In this document: in pieces, positions 25,542 to 35,071 of the stretch
Layout of the letters: each line of letters begins with the position of its first letter
How positions within the stretch are numbered: the stretch's first letter is position 1
DNA from: Meishania sp964351985
Lineage (GTDB): Bacteria; Bacteroidota; Bacteroidia; Flavobacteriales; Flavobacteriaceae
Direction: 5' to 3'
Length of the DNA stretch: 64,000 bases
Assembly: GCA_964351985.1 (NCBI GenBank)
Contig: CAYGPR010000014.1
Span: 18,497-82,496, forward strand
The notes under the pieces: generated by a model
The model's database searches: none
Told to the model about the DNA's origin: nothing
The model's input: only the letters and a program-made list of their open reading frames with translations
Translations under genes and position numbers: made by a program

Positions 25542-26630
25542 TTAGTCGAAATAGCTGAAGGTCTCACCTTCTTTTATATTCAACAACGTTTCATAAATTA
25601 ACCGAATTACGTTCTCAACGTCATCGCGATGAACTGTTTCGACAGTAGTATGCATATAACGGAGTGGCAGTGAAATCAAGGCTGAAGCAACGCCACCATT
25701 ACTATAAGCAAACGCATCGGTATCGGTACCTGTGGCCCTAGACGCCGCCATTCGTTGGAAAGGTATCTTGTTGGCTTCGGCAGTCTCGATGATACGTTCT
25801 CGTAATTTATTCTGTACGGCGGGTGCGTATGAAATTACAGGTCCGGCCCCGATTTCAGTGTGACCTTGTGTCTTCTTTTCGATCATGGGCGTTGTCGTAT
25901 CATGACAAACATCGGTAATAATGGCCACGTTCGGTTTAATGGTTTGTGTAATCATTTCGGCGCCACGTAGCCCGATTTCTTCTTGTACCGAATTCGTGAT
26001 GTATAATCCGAAGGATAGTTTCTTCTTGTTTTCATGAAGTAAGCGAGCTACCTCGGCGACCATGAAGCCCCCGACGCGGTTATCGATGGCACGACATACG
26101 AACTTATCTTTGTTCAAGATGTGAAACGTGTCCGGATAGGTAATCACACAACCGACATGAACCCCCATTTTCTCAACTTCAGCTTTGTCTTTTGCCCCGA
26201 TATCGATAAAAATGTTATCCAATTTTGGAGGCTCTTCTTTTCCGGATTTTCTGGTATGGATGGCTGGCCAGCCAAAAACACCTTTCACCATTCCGTTTTT
26301 GGTATGGATGTTCACCCATTTTGAAGGTGCGATTTGGTGGTCGCTTCCTCCGTTACGTATGACATATATAAGACCGTTGTCGGTAATATAATTTACGTAC
26401 CATGAAATCTCATCGGAATGCCCTTCGATGACCACTTTATATTTTGCATCAGGGTTGATAACCCCTACAGCGGAACCGTATGTGTCGGTAATGAACGTAT
26501 TGACATAAGGTTTGAGGTAGTTCATCCATAGTTTTTGTCCTTCCCATTCATATCCCGTCGGGGCGGCATTATTAAGGTATTTTTCGAAAAAATCCATTGA
26601 TTTTTTGGTCAGTATTTTTTTAGCGCTCAT
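25542..26630 (-). CDS. M42-family glutamyl aminopeptidase-like metallopeptidase
   Basis: 362 residues. Cytosolic di-zinc aminopeptidase/endoglucanase-M-like family that trims peptides, usually as a large tetrahedral oligomer. Metal and catalytic residues are visible: His in GHSDEI (about 71), Asp in AIDNRVGG (about 183), Glu pair in QEEIGLRGAE (about 216), Asp in ITDVCHD and His in MHTTVETV (about 331). Length fits the family (about 350). Monocistronic, divergent from the DUF4294 gene. Confidence 0.93.
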   Translation of the reverse strand: MSAKKILTKKSMDFFEKYLNNAAPTGYEWEGQKLWMNYLKPYVNTFITDTYGSAVGVINPDAKYKVVIEGHSDEISWYVNYITDNGLIYVIRNGGSDHQIAPSKWVNIHTKNGMVKGVFGWPAIHTRKSGKEEPPKLDNIFIDIGAKDKAEVEKMGVHVGCVITYPDTFHILNKDKFVCRAIDNRVGGFMVAEVARLLHENKKKLSFGLYITNSVQEEIGLRGAEMITQTIKPNVAIITDVCHDTTTPMIEKKTQGHTEIGAGPVISYAPAVQNKLRERIIETAEANKIPFQRMAASRATGTDTDAFAYSNGGVASALISLPLRYMHTTVETVHRDDVENVIRLIYETLLNIKEGETFSYFD

Positions 26631-26734
26631 CTATAGTTTTATTTACTGCAAACTTAGTAATATTCACTTTTAATTAATAATAACCGGAACTAATTATCGT
26701 TAATTTTGGCAGGGCTTTTGGTCATATATCGAAA

Positions 26735-27415
26735 ATGGAAAAACTTCAAATTACACTTTTAATCTTCTGTATAGGATTTATTGGGTTCGCTCAAGTTAAG
26801 GAAGAACCGCTTGATAGCGTTCAAGAAAAATTGATCATCATGGAAGGGGATTCGATTTTTCATACCCATATCGACCTTGAAGAGGTCTATGTTTTCGGAA
26901 AGCTCTCTTTCGAGAACTATCAAGATAAGTTACGCTATTATATTTTACGAAGAAAGACGATAAAAGTATTTCCGTATGCGAAACTAGCGGCGGATCGTTT
27001 GGTGGAACTAAACGATAGTCTGGTAAAAATCACCAAAAAGCGTAAACGAAAAAAATATACCAAAGAAATACAAAAGTATATTGAAGGCGAGTTCTCGGAT
27101 GAACTAAAGAAACTGACCCGTACGGAGGGCCAGATTTTAGTAAAACTGGTACATAGACAAACCGGAACCACAGCATTCGACCTGGTCAAAGAATTGCGTA
27201 GCGGTTGGCGTGCCTTTTGGTATAATACTACGGCCAGCCTTTTTAAAATCAGTTTGAAGGAAGAGTTTCATCCGGATCAAGTGGAAGAAGATTATTTAAT
27301 CGAAGATATCTTACAGCGTGCGTTTGCAATCGGTCAACTGGAACGCCAAAAATCGGCTTTGGAATATGATTATTCAGCGTTGACAAACAAATGGAAAGGA
27401 GCCCCAAAAGAATAG
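26735..27415 (+). CDS. DUF4294-domain secreted protein
   Basis: 226 residues: signal peptide (about 1-20, LLIFCIGFIGFAQ) followed by a Lys/Arg-rich helical domain. LEEVYVFGKLSFENYQDKLRYYILRRKTIKVFPYAKLAADRLVELND (about 49-95) is the typical DUF4294 segment found in Bacteroidota. No enzyme motif is visible and the role is unknown. Cell-envelope location is inferred from the signal peptide. Confidence 0.85.
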   Translation: MEKLQITLLIFCIGFIGFAQVKEEPLDSVQEKLIIMEGDSIFHTHIDLEEVYVFGKLSFENYQDKLRYYILRRKTIKVFPYAKLAADRLVELNDSLVKITKKRKRKKYTKEIQKYIEGEFSDELKKLTRTEGQILVKLVHRQTGTTAFDLVKELRSGWRAFWYNTTASLFKISLKEEFHPDQVEEDYLIEDILQRAFAIGQLERQKSALEYDYSALTNKWKGAPKE

Positions 27416-27436
27416 TTCGCCGGTCAATGCTAAGAA

Positions 27437-27667
27437 CTATTTCCTTTTCTTGTTAAAAAGGGCATCTAAAATCACTTTAATGCTGTAAAACCCCATGGCT
27501 ATGGCAGCGAGGGCAAGTATAAATCCAACGACCGCCACGGGCCAAAACCAAGGGTGGTCTTCATTTTTGAAAGCTTGATACATAACCACTGGTGCCAAAA
27601 ACATCAAAGCAATGGTATAGGCAATATATTTGATTCCCTTAATCAGCAAATCTTTGTCGGTTCTCAT
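27437..27667 (-). CDS. Small membrane protein, DUF6095 family
   Basis: 76 residues with two membrane helices (about 10-30 and 41-68) and a basic tail KKRK. The pattern MRTDKDLLIKGIKYIAYTIALMFLAPVVMYQAFKN fits a short Flavobacteriia family (DUF6095). Function unknown. Convergent with the DUF4294 gene (21-bp gap) and divergent from the glycerate kinase pseudogene. Confidence 0.75.
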   Translation of the reverse strand: MRTDKDLLIKGIKYIAYTIALMFLAPVVMYQAFKNEDHPWFWPVAVVGFILALAAIAMGFYSIKVILDALFNKKRK

Positions 27668-27740
27668 ACAATTTCAAATTCTAGAGTCAAATGTACCGAT
27701 TATGAACTATATTTAATTGGACTATTTTCTTCAAAATACA

Positions 27741-28852
27741 ATGAGAATACTACTGATTCCCGATAAGTTCAAAGGTTCGCTTTCATCTCTAGGTGTCATC
27801 GATGCCTAAAAAAAGGTATACGCGGCGCTATACCCACGACAGAATTTTTTTCAGTGCTGGCCTCTGATGGCGGGGATGGATTTCTAAATTCCATAGCGGC
27901 CAATGTCTCATGCCAAACCTTGTTTTTGGATACAGTGGATCCAATGGGAAAAAAATCACATCGACATATCTTTTAAATAAAAACGATGGAACGGCATACA
28001 TTGAACTGGCAAAGGCTTCCGGACTCGAATTGTTGTCCTCACAGGAACGCAATGCTATGGTTACTTCAACCTACGGAACAGGTTTGGAAATAAAAGATGC
28101 CATATAGAAAGGTGCCACTAAAATATATGTGGGGTGGGAGGTAGTGCTATGAATGATGGGGGAATAGGTATTGCCAATGCCCTCGGCTACGATTTTCTGG
28201 ATGATAGCGGTGTGGTTTTGAATCCAATCGGAAAAAATTTGTCACATATCCATTCGATAAAAAAAATAATCAGATTTTTCCTGCCAATGTCTCTGTATTT
28301 GCAGTAAACGATGTAGATAATCCGCTGTTTGGAAAAAGTGGTGCGGCATACACGTACGGAGCACAAAAAGGCACGGAACTAGAACAGATAAATCAATTGG
28401 ATGCAGGTCTTCGCCATCTTTCAGAAATTGTCAAAGACCAATTGAAGATCGATTGTGCAGAACATCCAGGGTCGGAAGCTGCCGGAGGTGCGGCCTATGG
28501 GCTAAAAGCATTTCTAGGTGCCGATTATATTTCAGGAATTGATTTCATCTTAAAGATTAGCAAGGTGGATGAAATGATGAAGACCCAAAATTTCGATTAT
28601 ATCATCACTGGAGAGGGCAAGTTTGACGAACAGACCTTGAACGGAAAATTAATCAAAGGCGTAACCGATTTTGGAGAAACCCACGGGATACCGGTTATAG
28701 CGGTATGTGGTAAACTCGACTTGGACGAAAAGAATTTGGAAAAAATAAGTCTAGAGGCAATAGTAGAGGTAAGGGAGACCGATAAATCATTGGAGTATAA
28801 TATGGAGCACGCCCCAAAACTCGTAGAAAAAACAATCAAAGCCTTTTTCTAA
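27741..28852 (+). pseudogene. Decayed glycerate kinase (second copy)
   Basis: Reads as a glycerate kinase when frames are joined: MRILLIPDKFKGSLS at the start, ASDGGDGF, AYIELAKASGLELL, GGSAMNDGGIGIANALG, NPLFGKSGAA, AAGGAAYG and IITGEGKFDEQTL near the end, all aligning with the intact kinase at 56543-57670. It is broken by frameshifts near 27808 (A7), 27951 (A7), 28133 (G-rich) and 28261 (A8) and by an in-frame TAG at 28105. The last 150 codons (28397-28852) stay open. Four frameshifts plus a nonsense codon make a true pseudogene far more likely than sequencing error, although most shifts lie in homopolymers. It runs in the opposite direction to DUF6095 and converges on the DUF4249 gene. Confidence 0.9.
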
Positions 28853-28862
28853 AAGTGAGGCT

Positions 28863-29675
28863 TTAGTTTTCAGCAATTTCCAACGATTCGGTGAATGTCT
28901 GGCAAACTGCAAAATAACCTAGGGCAAAATTTTCAGGGTCAGTGTTATTTATAATGTTTCCTTTCACGGTGGCCGATGGGGTCTGAAACGGTCCTTGGTC
29001 ACCTCCACTTTGAACTATCACCTGGTTCATATAATTGTAAAATTGTTCGTCAATTCCAATGATACTAACGTTCACGATATTCTGAGATTCTAGTTCTTCA
29101 TCATAGAAGTATGAAAATTGAAAGGACTGCCCAGGATAGAATGTATCTTCAGAAACCAAGTATTGATCAAAATCAAAGTCGAAAAGATAAAAATCAACAC
29201 TATCGGGTATATCTGTAAATGAGAGGATGATTTCAGTTTCATCACCGAACAAGGTTGTGGTTCCTTGGCGCAATTCATCTATTGGTACTGAGGGTACGAA
29301 TGAAGTCTCAGCTTGATATGTTTGTCCATTATAATCGATGGAAAGCCGCAGCAGACCCGTCGTCAATTCGCTTGTGGGTACTTCAGCTTGATATATTCCC
29401 GAACCGCCTACATCTTCTGCCAAAACCGCACTGAAATTCGAGGCGGGATTTTCGATTAAAATACTGTTCAATTGTGCAGGAGTTATTTCTCCGAAAAAGG
29501 AACTGGTTTCGCTAGCTTTTACCGTCATTATTGTACTTGGTTGTTCCAAATTATCGATACGCACTACTGCGTCGATTACCAAGCGTGGCGAATCGGTAGG
29601 TACTTCAACTTCGATGACATCTTGACATCCAAATAAAGAGCCCAGAAATAAAAAGAATAAAACTAGTTTTCTCAT
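28863..29675 (-). CDS. DUF4249 lipoprotein, partner of the adjacent TonB receptor
   Basis: 270 residues with a lipoprotein signal (LFLGSLFGCQ, Cys17). The following domain (EVEVPTDSPRLVIDAVVRID..., about 20-260) is mainly beta with immunoglobulin-like spacing and belongs to DUF4249, a family nearly always encoded beside TonB-dependent receptors. By analogy with SusD-like or other receptor caps it may help capture or gate the ligand, but this is inferred. Starts 3 bp after the receptor gene, hence same message. Ends AEN with no further domain. Confidence 0.87.
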   Translation of the reverse strand: MRKLVLFFLFLGSLFGCQDVIEVEVPTDSPRLVIDAVVRIDNLEQPSTIMTVKASETSSFFGEITPAQLNSILIENPASNFSAVLAEDVGGSGIYQAEVPTSELTTGLLRLSIDYNGQTYQAETSFVPSVPIDELRQGTTTLFGDETEIILSFTDIPDSVDFYLFDFDFDQYLVSEDTFYPGQSFQFSYFYDEELESQNIVNVSIIGIDEQFYNYMNQVIVQSGGDQGPFQTPSATVKGNIINNTDPENFALGYFAVCQTFTESLEIAEN

Positions 29676-29678
29676 CGC

Positions 29679-32063
29679 TTAGAACTTAAAGTTATAGGTT
29701 ACGGCCGGCACAATACCGAAAATTGAAGTTCGTATTGCTTCGTTAGCACCGGTATCCTGATTGCGGCTGAAATTAATCGATGCCGCGTTTCTTCGATTGT
29801 AGGCATTGTAGATGCTGAATACCCATTCGGCCTGCCATTTTCTATTTTTATTTTTTCTTGGCGTCATCGTGGCGGAAAGATCCAAACGATGATAAGCCGG
29901 AAGCCTTTCAGAATTTCTCAAACCAAAATAAGGAATGGTCAACCCTTGAAACTCAAACTGACCGATCGGGTAATTCGTAGGTTGCCCCGTTTGAAAAACG
30001 AAGTTTGTATTGAAGCTCCATTTTTCGTTAAGGTCATAACTGCCGTAAAACGAAATATCATGGGTCTTATCGTATGGTGTATTGTACCAGGTGCCATTAT
30101 TTATGCCGACTTCTTCGATTGTTCTTCCGGGTGTGCGTTGTTCTGATTTTGATAGGGTATAGGCCAACCAACCTTGAAATTGACCTTCGTTTTTACGAAG
30201 TAATAATTCCAAACCGTATGCACGGGCCTCGCCGTTCAGAATGACCTGCTCAATGGCATCGTTCGCGATAAGGTTGGCACCGTCGATATAATCGATCCGG
30301 TTTTGAATGTCCTTATAAAACACTTCCGATTCCAGCGAATATGTTCCATTTTTGATATTCCTAAAAAACCCAAATGCATATTGATCCAAAAGTTGTGGTT
30401 TGGTAAATGGACCACTAGGTGTCCATACATCCAAAGGAGTAGGGGAACTGGTATTCGAAAGTAAATGTAGATATTGCGCCAATCGGGTATAACTGGCTTT
30501 AAAAGAGGTGTCGTCATTCAGGGTATAGGCCAAAGAAAATCGGGGTTCGAAATTGTTAAAGGTCGCCAAACTTTCTTTACGGCCGAGATTAATGGTTTCA
30601 AGGGGAGTTCCTTCTTGATAGATTTTCAGATCACTATTATAGAACACTGGGTTATCGTTCGCATATACGTTCAACTCATCTTGCCCCAAACGAATGAAAT
30701 TGCTGAAGCGAAGTCCGTAGCCCAGACTTAGGTTTTTGGTGACATCATGCTCGACATCTATGTAGGCAGCAAATTCATTGGCATATTTCTGAATCAATTG
30801 CTCTTCTACAATTCCGGACGTGGCATTGCTGGGTTCAATTTTTCCGGGGTTGAACTGATAGTAAATATTGTTAATTCCGTAATTGATCTGGAGTTTGTCG
30901 TTCACGTAATTCTTGAGATCGTACTTTACATTAAAATTTTGAATGCCTGAATTCCAGTTGAATCCGACGAAGTCGAGTTTCAAGCCATAATAATAATCCG
31001 AATAAATCAAGGATAGGTTCGAAAACAGTTTGTCAGAAAATAAATGGTTCCATCGAAAATTCCCCAGGGCATTGCCATAGGTATTGACAAAACTCTCACT
31101 AATACCAAAAACATCCCTCCCAAAATACCCGGATAGAAAGATGCTGTTACGGTCGTTGATGTTATAATTTATCTTGGTATTCAGGTCATAGAAATATGCG
31201 GTATTGTCTTGATCGAACAAGGGTAGAAAAAGATGCGCATAAGAACCGCGCCCACCGATCAAGAAAGCGGCTTTGTCTTTGATGATAGGCCCTTCGAGCA
31301 ATAATCTGCTGGCTACAGCACCTATACCGCCATTCGCATGAAATTCTTTACTGTTTCCTTCTTTCTGGAAAATATCGAGAACGGAAGAGACCCGACCTCC
31401 GTAGCGCGCGGGAATACCACCTTTATACAATTTGATATCCTTAATGGCATCAGGGTTAAAAACGGAAAAAAATCCGAATAAATGGGAAGAATTAAAGATT
31501 ATGGCTTCGTCCAATAAAATTAGGTTTTGGTCTACGGCCCCACCTCGAACATTGAAACCCGATGCGCCTTCCCCCGCATTTGTAACCCCTGGAAGTAATA
31601 AAATGGATTTGATAACATCGGCCTCCCCAAGAATCACAGGAATCTTTTTTATCGTGGCCGCAGACATCGTATTCACGCTCATTTGTGGTTTGCGAATATC
31701 CATTTGCTCTACATCTTCGGTGACAATGACCTCATCAAGTTGTTCCGCCTCTTCGGTCAATTGAAAATTGATTTTCTTATTTTCGGAAAGTGAGATGTTC
31801 TGTACGACATCCTGAAAACCTAAATAGCTCACTTGAACTTGATATTCCCCTTCAGGTAGGGTAATCGAATAAAACCCATACTCGTTTGTAGTAACCCCGG
31901 TACGCAGCTCAGGAATGGCAATGGTGACCCCAATCAAGGTCTCATTGCTCGCGGCTTCCGAAACCGTTCCACTTAGCGTATACCGTTGTTGCGCAAAAGA
32001 AATAAAGAAAGAAAAAAAGAAAAATACAAGGGCGATTTTCTTGGGGTAAACCATTAAAAGCAA
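29679..32063 (-). CDS. TonB-dependent outer-membrane receptor
   Basis: 794 residues. Signal peptide (about 5-25), CarboxypepD_reg-like domain (about 27-105, YTLSGTVSEAASNETLIGVTIAIPELRTG), plug (about 120-230, including VRGGAVDQNLILLDEAIIFNSSHLFGFFSVFNPDAIKDIKLYKGG) and a 22-strand beta barrel ending in aromatic VTYNFKF. It imports a ligand across the outer membrane using TonB energy. The substrate is unknown; there is no SusD next to it, only the DUF4249 lipoprotein 3 bp downstream, so a non-glycan or small ligand is possible. Confidence 0.93.
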   Translation of the reverse strand: MLLMVYPKKIALVFFFFSFFISFAQQRYTLSGTVSEAASNETLIGVTIAIPELRTGVTTNEYGFYSITLPEGEYQVQVSYLGFQDVVQNISLSENKKINFQLTEEAEQLDEVIVTEDVEQMDIRKPQMSVNTMSAATIKKIPVILGEADVIKSILLLPGVTNAGEGASGFNVRGGAVDQNLILLDEAIIFNSSHLFGFFSVFNPDAIKDIKLYKGGIPARYGGRVSSVLDIFQKEGNSKEFHANGGIGAVASRLLLEGPIIKDKAAFLIGGRGSYAHLFLPLFDQDNTAYFYDLNTKINYNINDRNSIFLSGYFGRDVFGISESFVNTYGNALGNFRWNHLFSDKLFSNLSLIYSDYYYGLKLDFVGFNWNSGIQNFNVKYDLKNYVNDKLQINYGINNIYYQFNPGKIEPSNATSGIVEEQLIQKYANEFAAYIDVEHDVTKNLSLGYGLRFSNFIRLGQDELNVYANDNPVFYNSDLKIYQEGTPLETINLGRKESLATFNNFEPRFSLAYTLNDDTSFKASYTRLAQYLHLLSNTSSPTPLDVWTPSGPFTKPQLLDQYAFGFFRNIKNGTYSLESEVFYKDIQNRIDYIDGANLIANDAIEQVILNGEARAYGLELLLRKNEGQFQGWLAYTLSKSEQRTPGRTIEEVGINNGTWYNTPYDKTHDISFYGSYDLNEKWSFNTNFVFQTGQPTNYPIGQFEFQGLTIPYFGLRNSERLPAYHRLDLSATMTPRKNKNRKWQAEWVFSIYNAYNRRNAASINFSRNQDTGANEAIRTSIFGIVPAVTYNFKF

Positions 32064-32122
32064 TTTTTTATAAATGTAGACAGAAAATAGGCCGTGGTAA
32101 AATCGTTAACATATATTTAAAA

Positions 32123-32156
32123 CAAGAAGACCTTTGCCATGGCAAAGGTCTTCTTG
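32123..32156. terminator. 34-bp perfect palindrome after icd
   Basis: Left half CAAGAAGACCTTTGCCA is followed directly by its exact complement, with no spacer (centre CCATGG). On the minus strand it is followed by TTTTAAAT and lies 15 bp after the icd stop at 32172, so it probably acts as the icd terminator. A zero-loop palindrome of this length is unusual. Confidence 0.75.
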
Positions 32157-32171
32157 CATTTTTGTATTCTT

Positions 32172-34391
32172 TTAGATGGAATCCAATATGCCATTTAGTG
32201 TGGTGCTGGGGCGCATGGCAATGGCCATGAGATTGGCATCTGGGTTATAGTACCCTCCAATGTTCTGTTTGCTCCCTTGAGCTGCTTTTAATTCGTTTAC
32301 AATGGTTGTTTCGTTCTCTTCCATGGCCGTGGCCACTTTTCCAAAAATTGTTTTCAATTCTTCATCTTTGTCCTGGTCGGACAAGGCCTGCGCCCAGTAT
32401 AGCGCCAAATAAAAATGGCTTCCCCGTGTATCCAATTCCATAACCTTTCGGGAAGGGGATCTGTCGTTGTCCAAGAACTTTTCGGTGGCACTATCCAGAG
32501 CGTCGCCCAATATCCTTGCTTTTTCGTTGTTGTTCTTCTCACCATAAAAATCCAAGGAAACGCCCAAAGCCAAAAACTCGCCTAATGAATCCCATCGAAG
32601 ATGGCCTTCCTCCAAAAATTGCTCAACGTGTTTGGGTGCTGAACCACCTGCTCCGGTTTCAAAAAGTCCACCTCCGTTCATCAAGGGAACAATGGACAAC
32701 ATTTTGGCACTGGTGCCAACTTCTAGAATAGGAAATAAATCCGTGAGATAATCCCGTAGTACATTGCCTGAAACTGAAATTGTATCTTTTCCATCCTTAA
32801 GTCGGCGCAGTGTATATTTTGTAGCTTCGATGGGGGATAGAATCTGTATTGCAAGACCTGCGGTATCAAAATCCTTGAGATACACATTAACTTTCTTGAT
32901 CAACTCTCGGTCATGTGACCTTTCTGAATCGAGCCAGAATATAGCTGGTACTTGGCTCGCCTTGGCTCTTGAAACCGCAAGTTTTACCCAGTCGCGTATC
33001 GGGGCGTCCTTTACTTGGCACATTCTCCAGATATCTCCTTGTTCAACGGAATGTTCAATAAGTGTTTTTCCTGAATTCAGGTCAACGACCAGTACAACAC
33101 CGTTATCCGAAATTTCAAAAGTTTTGTCATGCGAACCATACTCTTCTGCTTTTTGTGCCATTAGCCCAACATTGGGAACGGTGCCCATCGTTCTTGGGTC
33201 AAAAGCCCCATGCTCTTTGCAAAATTCGATGGTAGCTGTATAAATACCTGCATAACTACTATCAGGAATAACCGCTTTGGTGTCTTGCGATTTGCCATCA
33301 GCGTTCCACATTTGACCGGAGTTTCGAATCATGGCTGGCATAGAGGCATCAATGATGACATCACTGGGAACATGCAGATTGGTAATTCCTTTGTCAGAAT
33401 TTACCATCGCCAAGTTCGGGCCATTTTGTATGGCTTTTTCGATATCCGATACTATTTCGGATCTCTTCTCTGGAGGAAGTTCATCAAGTTTTTCCAAGAT
33501 TGTTTCCAATCCGTTGTTGGGATTGATTCCAATAGACTCTAAGGTTGCTCCTTGTTTTTCAAAAACCGATGCAAAATATGCCTTTACGGCATGACCAAAA
33601 ATAATAGGGTCCGAGACCTTCATCATGGTGGCTTTCATGTGAATGGAGAACAAAACCCCCTTGGCCTTGGCATCGGCTATTTGTTCCTTTAGAAAAGAGA
33701 CCAATGCTTTTTTGCTCATAACCGTAGCATCGATAATCTCGCCTTCCAAAACCGCTATTTTCTCTTTAAGTACGATTTTTGAACCATCTTTTTTGACCAA
33801 TTCTATTTTTACCTCGCTCTCCTTATCAAGCGTAACGGACTTTTCGTTCGACCTGAAATCGCCATGGTCCATGGTAGCCACATGGGTTTTGGAATCAGAA
33901 CTCCAGGCTCCCATGGTATGTGGATTTTTCTTTGCGTAATTCTTGACCGCCCTTGGAGCGCGACGATCTGAATTACCTTCACGGAGCACGGGGTTCACGG
34001 CACTACCTTTAATTTTATCATAGCGAACTTTGATTTCTTTCTCGGAATCATTATTAGGTCCGTCAGGATAATTGGGCAAGGCATATCCTTTAGACTGTAG
34101 TTCGGTAATAGCTTCTTTTAATTGAGGGACCGAAGCACTTATATTAGGGAGTTTGATAATATTGGCATCTGAATCTTTGGCCTTGCTCCCGAGTTCCTCC
34201 AGATCATTTGATATTCTTTGTGAATCGCTCAAAAAGTCAGGGAAAGTTGCTATAATGCGGCCTGCCAATGAAATATCTTTGGTCTCAATGTCGATACCTG
34301 ATGTTTTGGTATAAGCCTTTACAATGGGAAGAAAAGATTCGGTGGCCAGAGCTGGGGCCTCATCGGTTTTGGTGTAGAAAATTTTCGGCAT
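32172..34391 (-). CDS. icd: NADP-dependent isocitrate dehydrogenase, monomeric type
   Basis: 739 residues, the length of monomeric IDH (about 740), unrelated in length to the dimeric E. coli enzyme (about 416). Oxidises isocitrate to 2-oxoglutarate and CO2 with NADP in the citric acid cycle. Recognisable segments: KIFYTKTDEAPALATESFLPIVKAYT at the start, LREGNSDRRAPRAVKNYAKKNPH, NNGLETILEKL, WNADGKSQDTKAVIPDSSYAGIY, DLNSGKTLIEHSVEQGDIWRMCQVKDAPIRDWV and NGGGLFETGAGGSAPKHVEQF. The ATG at 34391 is the first in frame. Monocistronic. Confidence 0.97.
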   Translation of the reverse strand: MPKIFYTKTDEAPALATESFLPIVKAYTKTSGIDIETKDISLAGRIIATFPDFLSDSQRISNDLEELGSKAKDSDANIIKLPNISASVPQLKEAITELQSKGYALPNYPDGPNNDSEKEIKVRYDKIKGSAVNPVLREGNSDRRAPRAVKNYAKKNPHTMGAWSSDSKTHVATMDHGDFRSNEKSVTLDKESEVKIELVKKDGSKIVLKEKIAVLEGEIIDATVMSKKALVSFLKEQIADAKAKGVLFSIHMKATMMKVSDPIIFGHAVKAYFASVFEKQGATLESIGINPNNGLETILEKLDELPPEKRSEIVSDIEKAIQNGPNLAMVNSDKGITNLHVPSDVIIDASMPAMIRNSGQMWNADGKSQDTKAVIPDSSYAGIYTATIEFCKEHGAFDPRTMGTVPNVGLMAQKAEEYGSHDKTFEISDNGVVLVVDLNSGKTLIEHSVEQGDIWRMCQVKDAPIRDWVKLAVSRAKASQVPAIFWLDSERSHDRELIKKVNVYLKDFDTAGLAIQILSPIEATKYTLRRLKDGKDTISVSGNVLRDYLTDLFPILEVGTSAKMLSIVPLMNGGGLFETGAGGSAPKHVEQFLEEGHLRWDSLGEFLALGVSLDFYGEKNNNEKARILGDALDSATEKFLDNDRSPSRKVMELDTRGSHFYLALYWAQALSDQDKDEELKTIFGKVATAMEENETTIVNELKAAQGSKQNIGGYYNPDANLMAIAMRPSTTLNGILDSI

Positions 34392-35010
34392 CTAAGGGTG
34401 TCTTTTGTTTTAAGCGGAGCAAATATACAATTTTATCATCGCTCAAAAGACAGGAATTTCCGCAATATCCAAAGGTTTTATGCAGGTTTTTGAGAACAAG
34501 CTAGATAACAAAAGCCATATCATTGTACAAGTACATTGATATGGCTTTTTAGAACAGCTTACAAACTTGTTGTTCTACCTTGCGGCAGAACGGCAACCAT
34601 TGATTGCATTTGCGTCGCTTGTTCAACGTTTGAAATACATTTTGTTCTTAATTATTAAACCAAGCAACTCTTTGTATTTCTTCTCATTGTCTTAATGTTG
34701 TTCAATCCAATATCGAACCGAAGCCCTATGTTTGGTCAAAAACATCCATATGGACAACACAAAAGGCGACAGCCCTTTGATTCCATACTCGCCTGTTAAA
34801 AAACTGGAAGCAACTTACATCACAACTCAAAAATTTAAAAAGCTGAACAATAATATAAAGAACGTAACCTTTATAATGATTTAAAATATTTATCATCCGA
34901 TATTCATTTTAAACCATACCTCAATGTAGGATAATATTCTGGGAAGACCAAAATATTTAACATATTAATAATCAACATACTATGAACTCTACTTTTCAAC
35001 AATTGTTCAT
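34392..35010. other. Gene-free stretch between icd and rplS
   Basis: About 620 bp with no open reading frame above roughly 40 codons on either strand and no recognised RNA gene. It holds the near-perfect inverted repeat at 34510-34549 and two short open frames on the minus strand (about 34692-34814 and 34560-34660) without start codons or recognisable similarity, which could be worn-down remnants. The rest is AT-rich. Confidence 0.6.
34510..34549. terminator. Long hairpin in the icd-rplS spacer
   Basis: Arms AAAAGCCATATCA (34510-34522) and TGATATGGCTTTT (34537-34549) are exact complements; the inner TTGTAC/GTACAT part pairs for four more bp around an AA loop. A and T flanks make it a possible bidirectional terminator, but no intact gene ends beside it, which suggests a lost gene. 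Confidence 0.65.
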
Positions 35011-35046
35011 AAAAAAAGCCTTCCATCAAGTTTATTGATGGAAGGC
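35011..35046 (-). terminator. Terminator of rplS
   Basis: AGCCTTCCATCAA and TTGATGGAAGGCT pair (13 bp) around GTTTA; on the minus strand the hairpin is followed by T7 at 35017-35011. It lies about 30 bp after the rplS stop at 35072. Confidence 0.88.
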
Positions 35047-35071
35047 TGTGTAAGAATATTCGTTGGGAAGT

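Noticed and set aside
32764..33243. 159-codon plus-strand open frame inside icd
   Set aside because: It is fully antisense to the conserved icd gene and its translation (Ser/Thr/Arg-rich, no motif) looks like a shadow frame.
34692..34814. Start-less minus-strand frame of about 40 codons in the icd-rplS spacer
   Set aside because: No start codon, no recognised similarity; kept only as a possible remnant.
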